Translations under genes and position numbers: made by a program
The notes under the pieces: generated by a model
The model's database searches: none
What the model was told of the DNA's origin: nothing
What the model saw: the letters and a program-made list of their open reading frames with translations, nothing else
Source: Sporosarcina sp. FSL K6-3457
GTDB taxonomy: Bacteria > Bacillota > Bacilli > Bacillales_A > Planococcaceae
Direction of reading: 5' to 3'
Assembly: GCF_038007285.1 (NCBI RefSeq)
Contig: NZ_JBBOWX010000001.1
Coordinates: 2,621,501 to 2,685,500, forward strand
DNA: 64,000 nucleotides
Shown here: in pieces, positions 45,078 to 55,105 of the stretch
Position numbering within the stretch: the first letter of the stretch is position 1
Layout: each line of letters opens with the position of its first letter

Positions 45078-45269
45078 TCAAACCGCATCCTGCACACCAC
45101 TACCATCAGCCGCCTGCTCAGCAATACGTTGTCCAACTCGAACACCTGCCTGATAGCCTTGAAGCAACAACATAAAATGTTGCTCCTCCTGCCCCGTCAT
45201 CTCACCTAACTTTGCCATCATGTCATCAAAAGCCGCTTCATCCTTGATGTCATAAATCACATCCATCAT
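45078..45269 (-). CDS. First early-operon gene, hypothetical
   Basis: 63 residues; start ATG at 45269 (or 45266) after AAAGGGGTGAGG. Helical with a Gln/Ala-rich end. It is the first gene under the predicted lytic promoter and its leader is repeat copy D. The position is where Cro or anti-repressor genes usually lie, but no HTH is visible. Confidence 0.6.
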   Translation of the reverse strand: MMDVIYDIKDEAAFDDMMAKLGEMTGQEEQHFMLLLQGYQAGVRVGQRIAEQAADGSGVQDAV

Positions 45270-45288
45270 CCTCACCCCTTTCAAATGT

Positions 45289-45330
45289 ATTGGCGTTGCC
45301 ACCGCCGCCTCGGCTATAAGTTCCGATAAT
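45289..45330 (-). repeat. Early-gene leader repeat, copy D
   Basis: Minus strand: TTATCGGAACTTATAGCC, then GGCGGCGGTGGCAACG and CCAATAC. It begins at the -10 of the predicted early promoter, so here the element forms the 5' untranslated leader. Confidence 0.85.
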
Positions 45331-45407
45331 GTTCTTTCATGTCTTGTATGTAAACATCATAATCTACAAATAAGATGTTGTCAACAATAAAAGTTTACAA
45401 ACAAGAC
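45326..45407. promoter_or_regulatory. Divergent immunity control region: early promoter and repressor operators
   Basis: On the minus strand, TTTACA (45349-45354), 17 bases, CATTAT (45326-45331) form the likely early lytic promoter. Its -35 lies in GTCTTGTATGTAAAC (45341-45355). The same 15-base site occurs inverted with one mismatch at 45393-45407 (GTTTACAAACAAGAC). Two such sites between divergent repressor and early genes are the expected operators. Confidence 0.7.
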
Positions 45408-45451
45408 TTATTGTATTAAACTGGTGCTAGTAAGAAAGAGAGGTGAAAAAT

Positions 45452-45952
45452 TTGAAGGAACGATTACAAAAAATAAGAAACGCATTTCATTTAAACCAAG
45501 AAGAGTTTGGCGAGAGGATTGGATTGAGTAAGGCTAGCATTTCCGCCCTAGAGGGTGGATCTAGAAATCTAACTGAAAGACACATCATGTTACTTCGTTC
45601 CGAACTAGACGTAAGCGAAGACTGGTTACGTACTGGCGAAGGAGAGATGTTTGTTCAATCAGAAACGTTCTCTTTGGATGAAAAGGCACAAAAAAACAAT
45701 CTCTCAGAATTAGAGATTGATATTATGAGAGGTTATATGGAGTTGCCGCCCGACACACGCAAAGAACTTATGACGCTGTTTGGTTCCATCTATAGTAGAC
45801 ACGCAGAAACAGCTGCTACTGTAGAATCTATACCGACAATCGAAGATATTGCCGCCCAAGAAGGCGAAAACCACCGCCTAGAAGTATTGGCGGAATTAAA
45901 AACAAAAACGTCATCAGCTTCAATCGTGCAAAGCGGAAAAGAATTAGGATGA
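45452..45952 (+). CDS. Phage repressor (XRE/CI-like HTH)
   Basis: 166 residues. N-terminal HTH_3 domain (LQKIRNAFHLNQEEFGERIGLSKASISALEGGSRNLTERHIMLL split as usual), with WLRTGEGEMF after it, then a helical C-terminus with no LexA-type peptidase serine/lysine pair visible. The start is TTG at 45452, spaced six bases from AGAGGTG. It should hold the early promoter off in the lysogen. It heads an operon with the toxin-antitoxin genes. Confidence 0.85.
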   Translation: MKERLQKIRNAFHLNQEEFGERIGLSKASISALEGGSRNLTERHIMLLRSELDVSEDWLRTGEGEMFVQSETFSLDEKAQKNNLSELEIDIMRGYMELPPDTRKELMTLFGSIYSRHAETAATVESIPTIEDIAAQEGENHRLEVLAELKTKTSSASIVQSGKELG

Positions 45953-45965
45953 GGAGGTGAATGGA

Positions 45966-46211
45966 ATGGCGATGGATGAAGAACGTTTTGTAGAGTTGTT
46001 TCGGCAACTACCAGAAATAGATAAGAACTCAACACTTGACTTCATGGAGTTTCTTTCTAAAAGGCAGTTACAAAACTTCTATGCGAATCTCGAAGAAGTA
46101 GACGAGCCGTTTAGCGAGGAAGAATTACGACAAATGCAAGACACTGAGTTTGTCACCCTAGATGAATTAGCGAAAGAAATGGGGTGGGATGATGGAAGTT
46201 CTTCTAAGTAA
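45966..46211 (+). CDS. Antitoxin of a RelBE/ParDE-type pair
   Basis: 81 residues. Helical first part (MDEERFVELFRQLPEIDKN, DFMEFLSKRQL) and acidic C-terminus with FVTLDELAKEMGWDD, the common toxin-wrapping end of RelB-like antitoxins. AGGAGG at eight bases. The 3' end overlaps the toxin gene by 20 bases. Confidence 0.72.
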   Translation: MAMDEERFVELFRQLPEIDKNSTLDFMEFLSKRQLQNFYANLEEVDEPFSEEELRQMQDTEFVTLDELAKEMGWDDGSSSK

Positions 46212-46440
46212 GCAGGCGTTAAAATTCGTTCGTAAGCAGGAGAATAAAATTCAACAGCGGATCTATGCAGCACTGATAGGATTAGAAGAGATCCCACCTG
46301 TTGGAGATATAAAAAAACTAAAAGGTGTAGATGAAACGTATCGCCTACGGGTGGGAACGTTTCGAATAATTTACACTGCGGATTTTGAAAAAGTTGTTAT
46401 TAAAGTTGTCACAATAGACAACCGTGGGGACATTTATTAA
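46192..46440 (+). CDS. RelE/ParE-family toxin
   Basis: 82 residues: MEVLLSKQALKFVRKQ, then helices and the strand pair TYRLRVGTFRIIYTADFEKVVIKVVTIDNRGDIY split at usual positions; R-x-R and the terminal Tyr are typical of RelE mRNA interferases. It may stabilise the prophage or act against other phages. It is co-transcribed with the repressor and antitoxin. Confidence 0.85.
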   Translation: MEVLLSKQALKFVRKQENKIQQRIYAALIGLEEIPPVGDIKKLKGVDETYRLRVGTFRIIYTADFEKVVIKVVTIDNRGDIY

Positions 46441-46460
46441 TTTCTAGCGCTAGTAATTAA

Positions 46461-46496
46461 AAAGAAAGAGCAGACTCATTCGTTTGCTCTTTTTCT
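46461..46496 (+). terminator. Terminator of the repressor-TA operon
   Basis: GAAAGAGCA / TGCTCTTTTTC stem followed by T run on the plus strand, before the integrase gene. Confidence 0.8.
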
Positions 46497-46513
46497 ATGA
46501 AAGGAGAATGATT

Positions 46514-48451
46514 GTGACTTTTATGACACCGGAAAAGAAAAAGGCTGCATTATATGTACGAGTAAGCACCATGCATCAGATTGACAAAGACTCGTTACCG
46601 TTTCAGCGTCAAGAACTCGAAAATTATGCGAAATATGCGCTAGGCATTGAGGATTTTGTGATATTTGAGGATGCTGGTTATTCTGCGAAGAATACGGACA
46701 GGCCCAAATATCAAGAGATGATGGAACGTATACGTGCTGGTGAATTTACGCATATGATTGTTTTGAAGATTGATAGAATTTCACGGAATCTAAAAGACTT
46801 TTCGGAGATGTATGAGGAATTAAAGGGATATAAAATAACTTTCGTTTCAAAAAATGAACAATTCGACACTTCAACCGCAATGGGAGAAGCCATGTTAAAA
46901 ATCATCCTGGTGTTCGCGGAGCTCGAACGTAAATTAACGGCTGAGCGCGTATTTGCGATTATGTTATCGCGTGCGGAAAAAGGATTATGGAATGGCGCAA
47001 CCGTGCCCTTGGGCTATGTATGGTCGGACGAATTGAAGTTTCCAGTTGTAGAACCGGAAGAATCGAAGGTCGTGCAATATATTTATGATCTATACGAAGA
47101 GCATTCCTCCACAACCAAAGTGGCCATAACTTTAAACGACGAGCATGTACCTACCAAACGCGGTGGTCAATGGACAGCTAAAACAGTCCGCGATGTGTTA
47201 CGCAATCCGTTTTATATTGGCACATATCGCTATAATATGCGCGAAAGTGAAGGTAGTCGTCGCCTAAAAAATGAAGATGAGTGGATTGTTCTTGAAGATA
47301 ACCACCCTGGTATCATCCGAAAAGAACAGCATCGCACAGTGAATCAGATGCTGTCGGATAACTACAAAGGAATCGGCACCGCCCAGCGTGCGAATATCCA
47401 TACGCATATCTTTGCTAAATTGCTTTACTGTAGCAAATGCGGCCAACTACTTACCGCCGGATTAGATACTGCACGCAAAGACGGTTATCGTCCATCACGC
47501 TATACTTGCTCCACAAATCGACTGGTTGACAATGCACACAGCTGCAATAACTTTATAAGTGATATTGCCAATGCTCCGTTTGTCTTTAATTATGTATCAA
47601 ATTTAATTCGCTTGCAGGAGAAAATAACTCCTAAACACGCCATAAAAGATATGGAACGTGCTCTACTACGAGGTAGCTCATTTATCGACGTCCTCGGCAT
47701 TGATAACGATTCGCTAAAAGAGACGCATGCAATGTTTGCCCGAGGTTTTGATGGCCACGATTTTTCTTCGGCCAAAAACAACGATAAATATGTGACCGAT
47801 TTAGCTACTCAACGTTTACAGAAGGAAAAAGCTAAGTTTGAAAAGGCACTTAGTCGTTTGGAGGATTTATATTATTTCAAGGATGAAGGAATTAGTCAAA
47901 AGGATTACATTTTTAAGAAGCGTAATTTTCTTGAAGAGTTAGAGGTGATAGAGAAAGAACTTAATAAGTTGCAACAAAACCAGACAATCAAGAACAGTAA
48001 TGTGTTTATCGACAATGCTCAGCACTTCTTAATCACAAAAGAGATGCAGCAAGCCAGGAACGTGAATTATCGCGAGCTGTTGGATGCTGTCGGCAAGGAT
48101 CTGCTAGCTGATTTTATCCAATCTGTAATCAGCAAAATCGTCGTTGCAGATAAACGCGTGCAATCTATTACTTTTAAAAATGGTATCACCCATTCCTTTG
48201 CTTATAAACCACTCACGGAACCACAAAAAGGTAACGCTCCGGCAAAACCGCTTAACAAAGAATACGAAGTGATGGTACTTGGGTATTTAGAAGAAAACGG
48301 CTCTGCTTCTCGGACCGATATCGAATCACTGGTTGGTATGAAACGTAGCAATACGCTAAACCTATTAAAAGATTTATTGGATCGAGATTTGATTGTGAAA
48401 CGTGGTAATTCTGTGGCAATTAGATACTATATTAATCGGAAAGATATTTAA
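46514..48451 (+). CDS. Large serine recombinase (phage integrase)
   Basis: 645 residues from GTG at 46514. Resolvase domain with the nucleophile Ser near residue 18 (ALYVRVST), IDRISRN and AELERKLTAERV; recombinase domain (TKRGGQWTAKTVRDVLRNPFYIGTYRY); zinc ribbon (LLYCSKCGQLL ... YTCSTNR ... HSCNN); coiled coil. An extra C-terminal winged-helix-like segment (YEVMVLGYLEENGSASRTDI ... LLKDLLDRDLIVKRG) is unusual. It integrates and, with a factor, excises the prophage. Confidence 0.93.
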   Translation: MTFMTPEKKKAALYVRVSTMHQIDKDSLPFQRQELENYAKYALGIEDFVIFEDAGYSAKNTDRPKYQEMMERIRAGEFTHMIVLKIDRISRNLKDFSEMYEELKGYKITFVSKNEQFDTSTAMGEAMLKIILVFAELERKLTAERVFAIMLSRAEKGLWNGATVPLGYVWSDELKFPVVEPEESKVVQYIYDLYEEHSSTTKVAITLNDEHVPTKRGGQWTAKTVRDVLRNPFYIGTYRYNMRESEGSRRLKNEDEWIVLEDNHPGIIRKEQHRTVNQMLSDNYKGIGTAQRANIHTHIFAKLLYCSKCGQLLTAGLDTARKDGYRPSRYTCSTNRLVDNAHSCNNFISDIANAPFVFNYVSNLIRLQEKITPKHAIKDMERALLRGSSFIDVLGIDNDSLKETHAMFARGFDGHDFSSAKNNDKYVTDLATQRLQKEKAKFEKALSRLEDLYYFKDEGISQKDYIFKKRNFLEELEVIEKELNKLQQNQTIKNSNVFIDNAQHFLITKEMQQARNVNYRELLDAVGKDLLADFIQSVISKIVVADKRVQSITFKNGITHSFAYKPLTEPQKGNAPAKPLNKEYEVMVLGYLEENGSASRTDIESLVGMKRSNTLNLLKDLLDRDLIVKRGNSVAIRYYINRKDI

Positions 48452-48477
48452 ATGTTGTTAAATAAAATTATATTATT

Positions 48478-48522
48478 AAAACCATCTCCTTTCTGAAAAA
48501 AGCAAGAAAGGAGATGGTTTTA
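48478..48522. terminator. Bidirectional terminator after the integrase
   Basis: AAACCATCTCCTTTCT and AGAAAGGAGATGGTTT form a 16-bp stem with flanking A and T runs. It serves the integrase and the convergent gene at 48610. Confidence 0.85.
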
Positions 48523-48609
48523 GATATCTATTATTTAATGATGATTAGGTGTTAACAAAAAATGTTTTTCTCAATATATGTTTTAGTATTGCATGGGAAA
48601 ATTTTGTCG

Positions 48610-49089
48610 TCAGTTAAACAAATCATCTGAGTTTTGTAAGGAAGCCTCGCTATAAGTTGATGATAGTAAATTTAATTTATTTAAAATAACATCTGAGGCC
48701 TCACCTGCTTCTATAAGGTAATTTTTATAGATATTTTCTGTTATGAAAATTTTCCCTTTTGCAATGTGATTAGGTTTGTCATCATCAGTCTGATAAACAG
48801 TTATAAATATTTCATTTTCTAAATCATATTCCTGCTCATTATAAAAGTCTTTTCTACAATATTCACCAATAACCAAATATTGTTTTTTAGTATCATTTAC
48901 AACCAAAAGCGAGCTGTATGATGCATTAATTTTTTCCACTAAATCACCACTAGGTATTACCAATAACTCTAAAGTATCCTTTCCTATTTTATCCCAAGAA
49001 ACAAATGTCTTATTATTTTTCATTATCATTAATTTCTCTATATATTTATCCATAATATCATAATAATGTTGAAGTTCTTTTTTATTCAT
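48610..49089 (-). CDS. Hypothetical soluble protein of a two-gene border module
   Basis: 159 residues from ATG 49089 with GAGGAG upstream; overlaps the preceding gene by 8 bases. N-terminal helix (MNKKELQHYYDIMDKYIEKLMIMKN) then beta-rich (TLELLVIPSGDL, YSSLLVVNDTKKQYLVIGEYC). AT-rich composition unlike host genes. No family recognised. The coupled membrane partner suggests a prophage exclusion or defence module. Confidence 0.68.
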   Translation of the reverse strand: MNKKELQHYYDIMDKYIEKLMIMKNNKTFVSWDKIGKDTLELLVIPSGDLVEKINASYSSLLVVNDTKKQYLVIGEYCRKDFYNEQEYDLENEIFITVYQTDDDKPNHIAKGKIFITENIYKNYLIEAGEASDVILNKLNLLSSTYSEASLQNSDDLFN

Positions 49090-49663
49090 TTGAACTCTCC
49101 TCTTTTTGAGTGCTTTCGTATATTTTCGCACTAAATAATATAGATTGGGTTCTCCCTTTTAAAGTTTTTATCACTAATTCATCTAAGCTTTTTCCTTCAT
49201 TTAATTTAGTCTTTATTATGTAGTCTTCATATTTATTAAATGCACTAACAAATTTAGCTGATCCAGGAAGAGGATAATTTATTAGATCGTTAACATATGA
49301 AGAGTGCGTGGTACTGATATTCGAATAAAATTTTTCTCTAATTGAATAATCATCCACTTGCTCGTTTGACAATATTTTATCTGACATATCTATAATTTCT
49401 TCTAAGTCAGCAATCAATAGATGCAATACTTTATTATCGAAAATATCTTTTTCTTGGAAGATCAAAAATGCTTTAGAAATATCAGTAACCATATTTAAAA
49501 GCAACAATGTTAATCCAAACCCCACAATTGTTGCCGCTATACCTAAATGGTTCAAATGATCTCTCGAATCCTTGAAAAAAGTAAGCACAATCAAAAGGGC
49601 TAAGCAACTTATAATTGCACCAACTATTATCATTGTGTTCCTATTCACTGTATTCTTATTCAT
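49082..49663 (-). CDS. Hypothetical two-helix membrane protein of the border module
   Basis: 193 residues, AAGGAG before the ATG. Two transmembrane helices (about 11-30 and 41-58), then a ~130-residue cytoplasmic helical domain. The layout of 2TM plus soluble domain is common among defence and stress effectors, but no family is recognisable. First gene of the two-gene operon. Confidence 0.68.
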   Translation of the reverse strand: MNKNTVNRNTMIIVGAIISCLALLIVLTFFKDSRDHLNHLGIAATIVGFGLTLLLLNMVTDISKAFLIFQEKDIFDNKVLHLLIADLEEIIDMSDKILSNEQVDDYSIREKFYSNISTTHSSYVNDLINYPLPGSAKFVSAFNKYEDYIIKTKLNEGKSLDELVIKTLKGRTQSILFSAKIYESTQKEESSNE

Positions 49664-49764
49664 TGCAGAACTCCTTATTTAAATTAAGATATGTACATAA
49701 CAAAATTCTTATGACCAATTAAGAATACTATATCATAATTAAGTAATATTTTTCAGTATAATAT

Positions 49765-49802
49765 AAATAGCCAATTCAAATCCACTTTGAATTGGCTATT
49801 TA
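49765..49802. terminator. Bidirectional terminator downstream of rsmE
   Basis: AAATAGCCAATTCAAA and TTTGAATTGGCTATTT form a 16-bp stem. It ends the host heat-shock/rsmE transcript before the prophage border. Confidence 0.85.
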
Positions 49803-49926
49803 AAACGTTTTCTGCCCAAGCGTCAAAGTCATGATACCACTAGCTTTGAACGCAATCATTATCTATTTCACGGTTGCACAACCCAACGTATGAAATGCAA
49901 CCGAAGACATCAACTGCTCACCTCTT

Positions 49927-50667
49927 TCATTCAAATTCATAAGACATTGCAGACAATAAATACAACGGAGCCGTTTCCGTTCTTAATATACGTGGACCTA
50001 ATGCAATCGGCAAAAAGCCAGCGGAGCGTAGTGCCTCCGCTTCGTTTCTCGATAAACCACCTTCTGGTCCAAAAACAGTCAGGATAGTTTGGTCCGGATA
50101 GACGTTTTTGAGTCGCTCGGCCAATCGATTTGGGTTACCACCTTTGGCATCTTCCTCATCAGCAAAAAGAAGGACGTCATAGTTTGTCGATTGTGCGATT
50201 AATTGCTTAAACGAAGTTGGACTTGCCACATCGGGAATAACCGTCCGGTGGCATTGCTCCGCAGCTTCTTTGGCAATTTTACGCAGCCGCTCAACTTTTT
50301 TATCAGCTTTTTTGGCATCCCATTTGACAATCGAGCGTTCCGCTTCAAATGGCACAATACCTGCCATACCCAGCTCAGTTCCTTTTTGCACAATCAAATC
50401 TAGCTTATCACCTTTTGGCAAACCACAGGCAATTGTTACACGGACAGGCATTTCGTTTATTTTTAAAGAATCTGCTTGACGCTGGATAACGACACCATCT
50501 GCAAGAAGTTCGGTAACTATAGAAACATAAGCTTCTCCGCCCGACACAGCAATCAGATCATCACCGACAGTCATTCGCATGACCCGGACAATATGCTTGC
50601 CATCCTCTCCTGTAATCGTTGCTTGCTGTTGGCCATCAAATTCAGATTGTAAAAAATAGCGTTGCAA
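49927..50667 (-). CDS. rsmE: 16S rRNA (uracil(1498)-N3)-methyltransferase RsmE
   Basis: 246 residues, SPOUT-class methyltransferase. Start TTG at 50667 gives the family N-terminus MQRYF. The SAM-knot region is visible: VFGPEGGLSRNEAEAL and ALGPRILRTETAPLY. It methylates U1498 of 16S rRNA. Follows prmA by 4 bases. In related genomes mtaB follows directly; here the prophage does. Confidence 0.95.
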   Translation of the reverse strand: MQRYFLQSEFDGQQQATITGEDGKHIVRVMRMTVGDDLIAVSGGEAYVSIVTELLADGVVIQRQADSLKINEMPVRVTIACGLPKGDKLDLIVQKGTELGMAGIVPFEAERSIVKWDAKKADKKVERLRKIAKEAAEQCHRTVIPDVASPTSFKQLIAQSTNYDVLLFADEEDAKGGNPNRLAERLKNVYPDQTILTVFGPEGGLSRNEAEALRSAGFLPIALGPRILRTETAPLYLLSAMSYEFE

Positions 50668-50671
50668 AGCG

Positions 50672-51616
50672 TTACACGCCCCTTTTTTGGGCAACGATAG
50701 CTACCCAATCTTCCATTAAAACAGACTCGACGATGTCAAATCCTTTTTCGATTAAATCATCTTTCACAAGATCCCGCTTCTGTCCAATAATACCCGAAAC
50801 AATGAACAATCCATCTTGCGGCAAAATGGCATAAGCATCTTGAGAAAAGGACAGAATGACTTCTGCTAGGATATTCGCAATAATAATATCCGCCGGCTCT
50901 TTAACAGAATCCAATAGATTACCATGCGTCACCGTGATTTTGTCATTCACTTTATTCAACAAAATATTTTCTTTCGCGGCGACAACCGCCACATCATCTA
51001 AGTCAAGCGCATGAATATGGGATGCCCCTAGTAATGCCGCACCTATGGATAGCACACCCGAGCCTGTTCCTACATCAACCACGGTATGACCTGGCTCTAC
51101 GTACTTTTCAAGAGCTTGTAGGCACATAACCGTTGTTGGATGCGTTCCCGTGCCGAATGCCATTCCAGGGTCTAGTTCAATGATTAATTCATCAGACTCA
51201 ACGGGCTCATATTCTTCCCATGTAGGGACAATCGTAAAACGGCCAGAAATTTTGACTGGATGGTAGTATTGCTTCCAGGCAGTTGCCCAATCTTCCTCGT
51301 CAATTTCATTCGTTTGGATGGCATTTTTTCCAACATCCAATCCAAATTCCACCAAACCGTCAATTGACTGGCTAATATCCTTCATCGTTTCAATTAAAAA
51401 ACTATTGACAGGTAAATAGGCTTTCACGATTACACCGTCAACTGGGAAATCATTTTTGTCGAGTGCATAAATTTCCCCGTAGCGGTCTTCATGAATTCTA
51501 TCTGGCTCTACTGAATCTTCAATCACAACGCCACTGGCACCTGCTTCATGCAATATATTCGCTACCGCTTCAGTTGCCTCGTGTGTCGTATGGATGGCAA
51601 TTTCTGACCATTTCAA
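50672..51616 (-). CDS. prmA: Ribosomal protein L11 methyltransferase
   Basis: 314 residues. The SAM-binding motif VVDVGTGSGVLSIGAALLGA and the catalytic-region motif NILAEVIL are present, after an N-terminal L11-recognition domain. Normal length. Part of the dnaJ-prmA-rsmE run. Confidence 0.95.
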   Translation of the reverse strand: MKWSEIAIHTTHEATEAVANILHEAGASGVVIEDSVEPDRIHEDRYGEIYALDKNDFPVDGVIVKAYLPVNSFLIETMKDISQSIDGLVEFGLDVGKNAIQTNEIDEEDWATAWKQYYHPVKISGRFTIVPTWEEYEPVESDELIIELDPGMAFGTGTHPTTVMCLQALEKYVEPGHTVVDVGTGSGVLSIGAALLGASHIHALDLDDVAVVAAKENILLNKVNDKITVTHGNLLDSVKEPADIIIANILAEVILSFSQDAYAILPQDGLFIVSGIIGQKRDLVKDDLIEKGFDIVESVLMEDWVAIVAQKRGV

Positions 51617-51630
51617 ATGACTTCATCCTT

Positions 51631-52752
51631 TCAGTCGCCTTTGATAGTACGCTTGATTTTATCAAATAAAGAACTTGAATACTCTTCTGGTGTATTGCCG
51701 CTAATTGCTGCAAATTCACGCATCAATTCTTTTTGTTTTTCCGTCATTTTTTTAGGTGTTACAACTTTGACAACGACATGCTGATCTCCGATGCCACGAC
51801 CATGAACGTTTTTAACGCCTTTACCTTTCAAGCGGAAACGCGTGCCTGTTTGTGTACCTGCTGGAATTTTCAAGTTGACATTGCCCTGCACAGTCGGCAC
51901 TTCGATGTCATCACCCAGCGCGGCTTGTGGGTAGGATAAGCTCAATTCTAAATATATATCATCATCTTCACGGATGAATTTCTCATGTGATTTCACACGG
52001 AATACAATGTACAAGTCACCTGCAGGACCACCTTTATAACCCGGTTCCCCCTGCCCCGTTACACGAAGCTGTTGGCCATCATCGACGCCTTCAGGAATTG
52101 TTACTTTAATTTTCTTCCTTTTTGTTACTTTACCTGCACCATGGCATGTTGTACATTTCTCGGGGATAATTTTTCCTGTTCCCTGACAATGTGGACATGC
52201 CCTACGATTAACCATCTGACCAAGCGGTGTGTTTTGCGTGACACTAATTTGTCCAGAACCGCCACAATGGTTACATGTCTTAGGTGAAGTTCCTTTTTTA
52301 GCTCCAGAGCCCTCACAAGTATCACAGTTTTCTTCTTTTGGTATTTCAATTTCTGTTTCTTTACCAAAAACAGCTTCCATAAAATCAATCGTCATAGAGT
52401 ACTGCAAATCATCGCCTTTTCTCGGCGCATTCGGATCACGACGTCGTGTATTGCCACCGAAAAATGTACTGAATATGTCTTCAAATCCGAAGCCATCTCC
52501 ACCACCACTGCCGAAACCACCAAACCCTTGGTTAGGATCCGTATGGCCGAATTGATCATAATTTGCTTTTTTCGAATCGTCACTCAGTACTTCGTAAGCT
52601 TCTGTCGCTTCTTTAAACTTCTCTTCCGCGTCAGCTGCCTTGTTTAAGTCTGGGTGATACTTTTTAGAAAGCCCTCTGTACGCTTTTCTAATTTCATCTT
52701 TGGACGCTGATTTTGATAAACCTAACACGTCATAATAATCTCGTTTACTCAT
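51631..52752 (-). CDS. dnaJ: Chaperone protein DnaJ
   Basis: 373 residues. J-domain with HPD (KYHPDLNK), Gly/Phe-rich linker ([16 protein letters not shown]), four CxxCxGxG zinc repeats ([32 protein letters not shown]) and C-terminal substrate domains. It stimulates the ATPase of DnaK and delivers clients. Confidence 0.97.
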   Translation of the reverse strand: MSKRDYYDVLGLSKSASKDEIRKAYRGLSKKYHPDLNKAADAEEKFKEATEAYEVLSDDSKKANYDQFGHTDPNQGFGGFGSGGGDGFGFEDIFSTFFGGNTRRRDPNAPRKGDDLQYSMTIDFMEAVFGKETEIEIPKEENCDTCEGSGAKKGTSPKTCNHCGGSGQISVTQNTPLGQMVNRRACPHCQGTGKIIPEKCTTCHGAGKVTKRKKIKVTIPEGVDDGQQLRVTGQGEPGYKGGPAGDLYIVFRVKSHEKFIREDDDIYLELSLSYPQAALGDDIEVPTVQGNVNLKIPAGTQTGTRFRLKGKGVKNVHGRGIGDQHVVVKVVTPKKMTEKQKELMREFAAISGNTPEEYSSSLFDKIKRTIKGD

Positions 52753-52818
52753 TTTTCACACTCCCGAAATACTTTTGCCTATCCTCTACTATACCACGTC
52801 ATGCTCGCATTAAAAACG

Positions 52819-52855
52819 AAAAAGCCAAAGCCGGAATATCGGACTTTGACTTTTT
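52819..52855 (-). terminator. Hairpin between dnaK and dnaJ
   Basis: AAAAAGTCAAAGTCCG / CGGCTTTGGCTTTTT stem with a short loop and T run on the minus strand. Probably a partial terminator that lowers dnaJ relative to dnaK. Confidence 0.75.
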
Positions 52856-52866
52856 CCGTCAATAAA

Positions 52867-52958
52867 TCAATTACGCCTCGGCGTAATTGCGTCCGGATTT
52901 TGAATTGTGCAAGCACAATTAATTCCTTTCAAAATCCGTGACATCCGCCGGAGGCTTT
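52867..52958 (-). repeat. Hairpin-rich intergenic repeat, copy 1
   Basis: Begins with a 22-bp palindrome (CAATTACGCC-TC-GGCGTAATTG), then nested arms GGATTTTGAA...TTTCAAAATCC and AATTGTGC-AA-GCACAATT, and ends CATCCGCCGGAGGCTTT. The same ends recur at 54925-55068. This looks like a REP/MITE-type dispersed element. Confidence 0.8.
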
Positions 52959-52961
52959 ATC

Positions 52962-53053
52962 TTTATTCAGCGAGACTTCGGACATCCATTAAATAGGTCG
53001 CAAAATCCTATCTATCCCGCCACCTGTAGAGATAAGAATTTTAGCTGAATAAA
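52962..53053. repeat. Second inverted-repeat element between dnaK and dnaJ
   Basis: TTTATTCAGC (52962-52971) pairs with GCTGAATAAA (53044-53053); ATAGG/CCTAT pair inside. No coding content. Together with copy 1 and the hairpin at 52819-52855 it fills the 309-base dnaK-dnaJ gap. Confidence 0.6.
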
Positions 53054-53061
53054 AATAAATC

Positions 53062-54924
<1,863 letters not shown>

Positions 54925-55068
54925 TCAATTACGCCCCGGCGTAATTGCGTCCAGATTTTGAATTGTGCCCGCAGGAAGCGGGTATGCAGTCGTTGCGACA
55001 GGACGTCGCGAAATTAGACTGCCTGCAGTTAACTCCTTTCAAAATCTGTGACATCCGCCGGAGGCTTT
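54925..55068 (-). repeat. Hairpin-rich intergenic repeat, copy 2
   Basis: Same ends as copy 1 (palindrome CAATTACGCC-CC-GGCGTAATTG at the start, CATCCGCCGGAGGCTTT at the end) but about 52 bases longer in the loop. The extra part folds into CCCGC/GCGGG, GCAGTC/GACTGC and TTGCGAC/GTCGCGA stems. It lies between grpE and dnaK. Confidence 0.8.
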
Positions 55069-55105
55069 TACAAGGAGAAATTGAACTTCATTTCTCCTTG
55101 TAAAA
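55066..55105 (-). terminator. Strong hairpin between grpE and dnaK
   Basis: TTTTACAAGGAGAAA and TTTCTCCTTGTAAAA pair perfectly over 15 bp. There is no long T run, so it may act as an RNA-processing or stability element, not a full terminator. Confidence 0.65.

Noticed and set aside
44243..45330. CRISPR array
   Set aside because: The four repeats are 200-450 bases apart with genes between them and no uniform spacers.
11534..49891. Shared octamer CAACGTAT at 11534-11541 and 49884-49891 as an attachment core
   Set aside because: An 8-base match between two stretches of this size is expected by chance, and serine integrase cores are shorter still. Empty-site comparison is needed.
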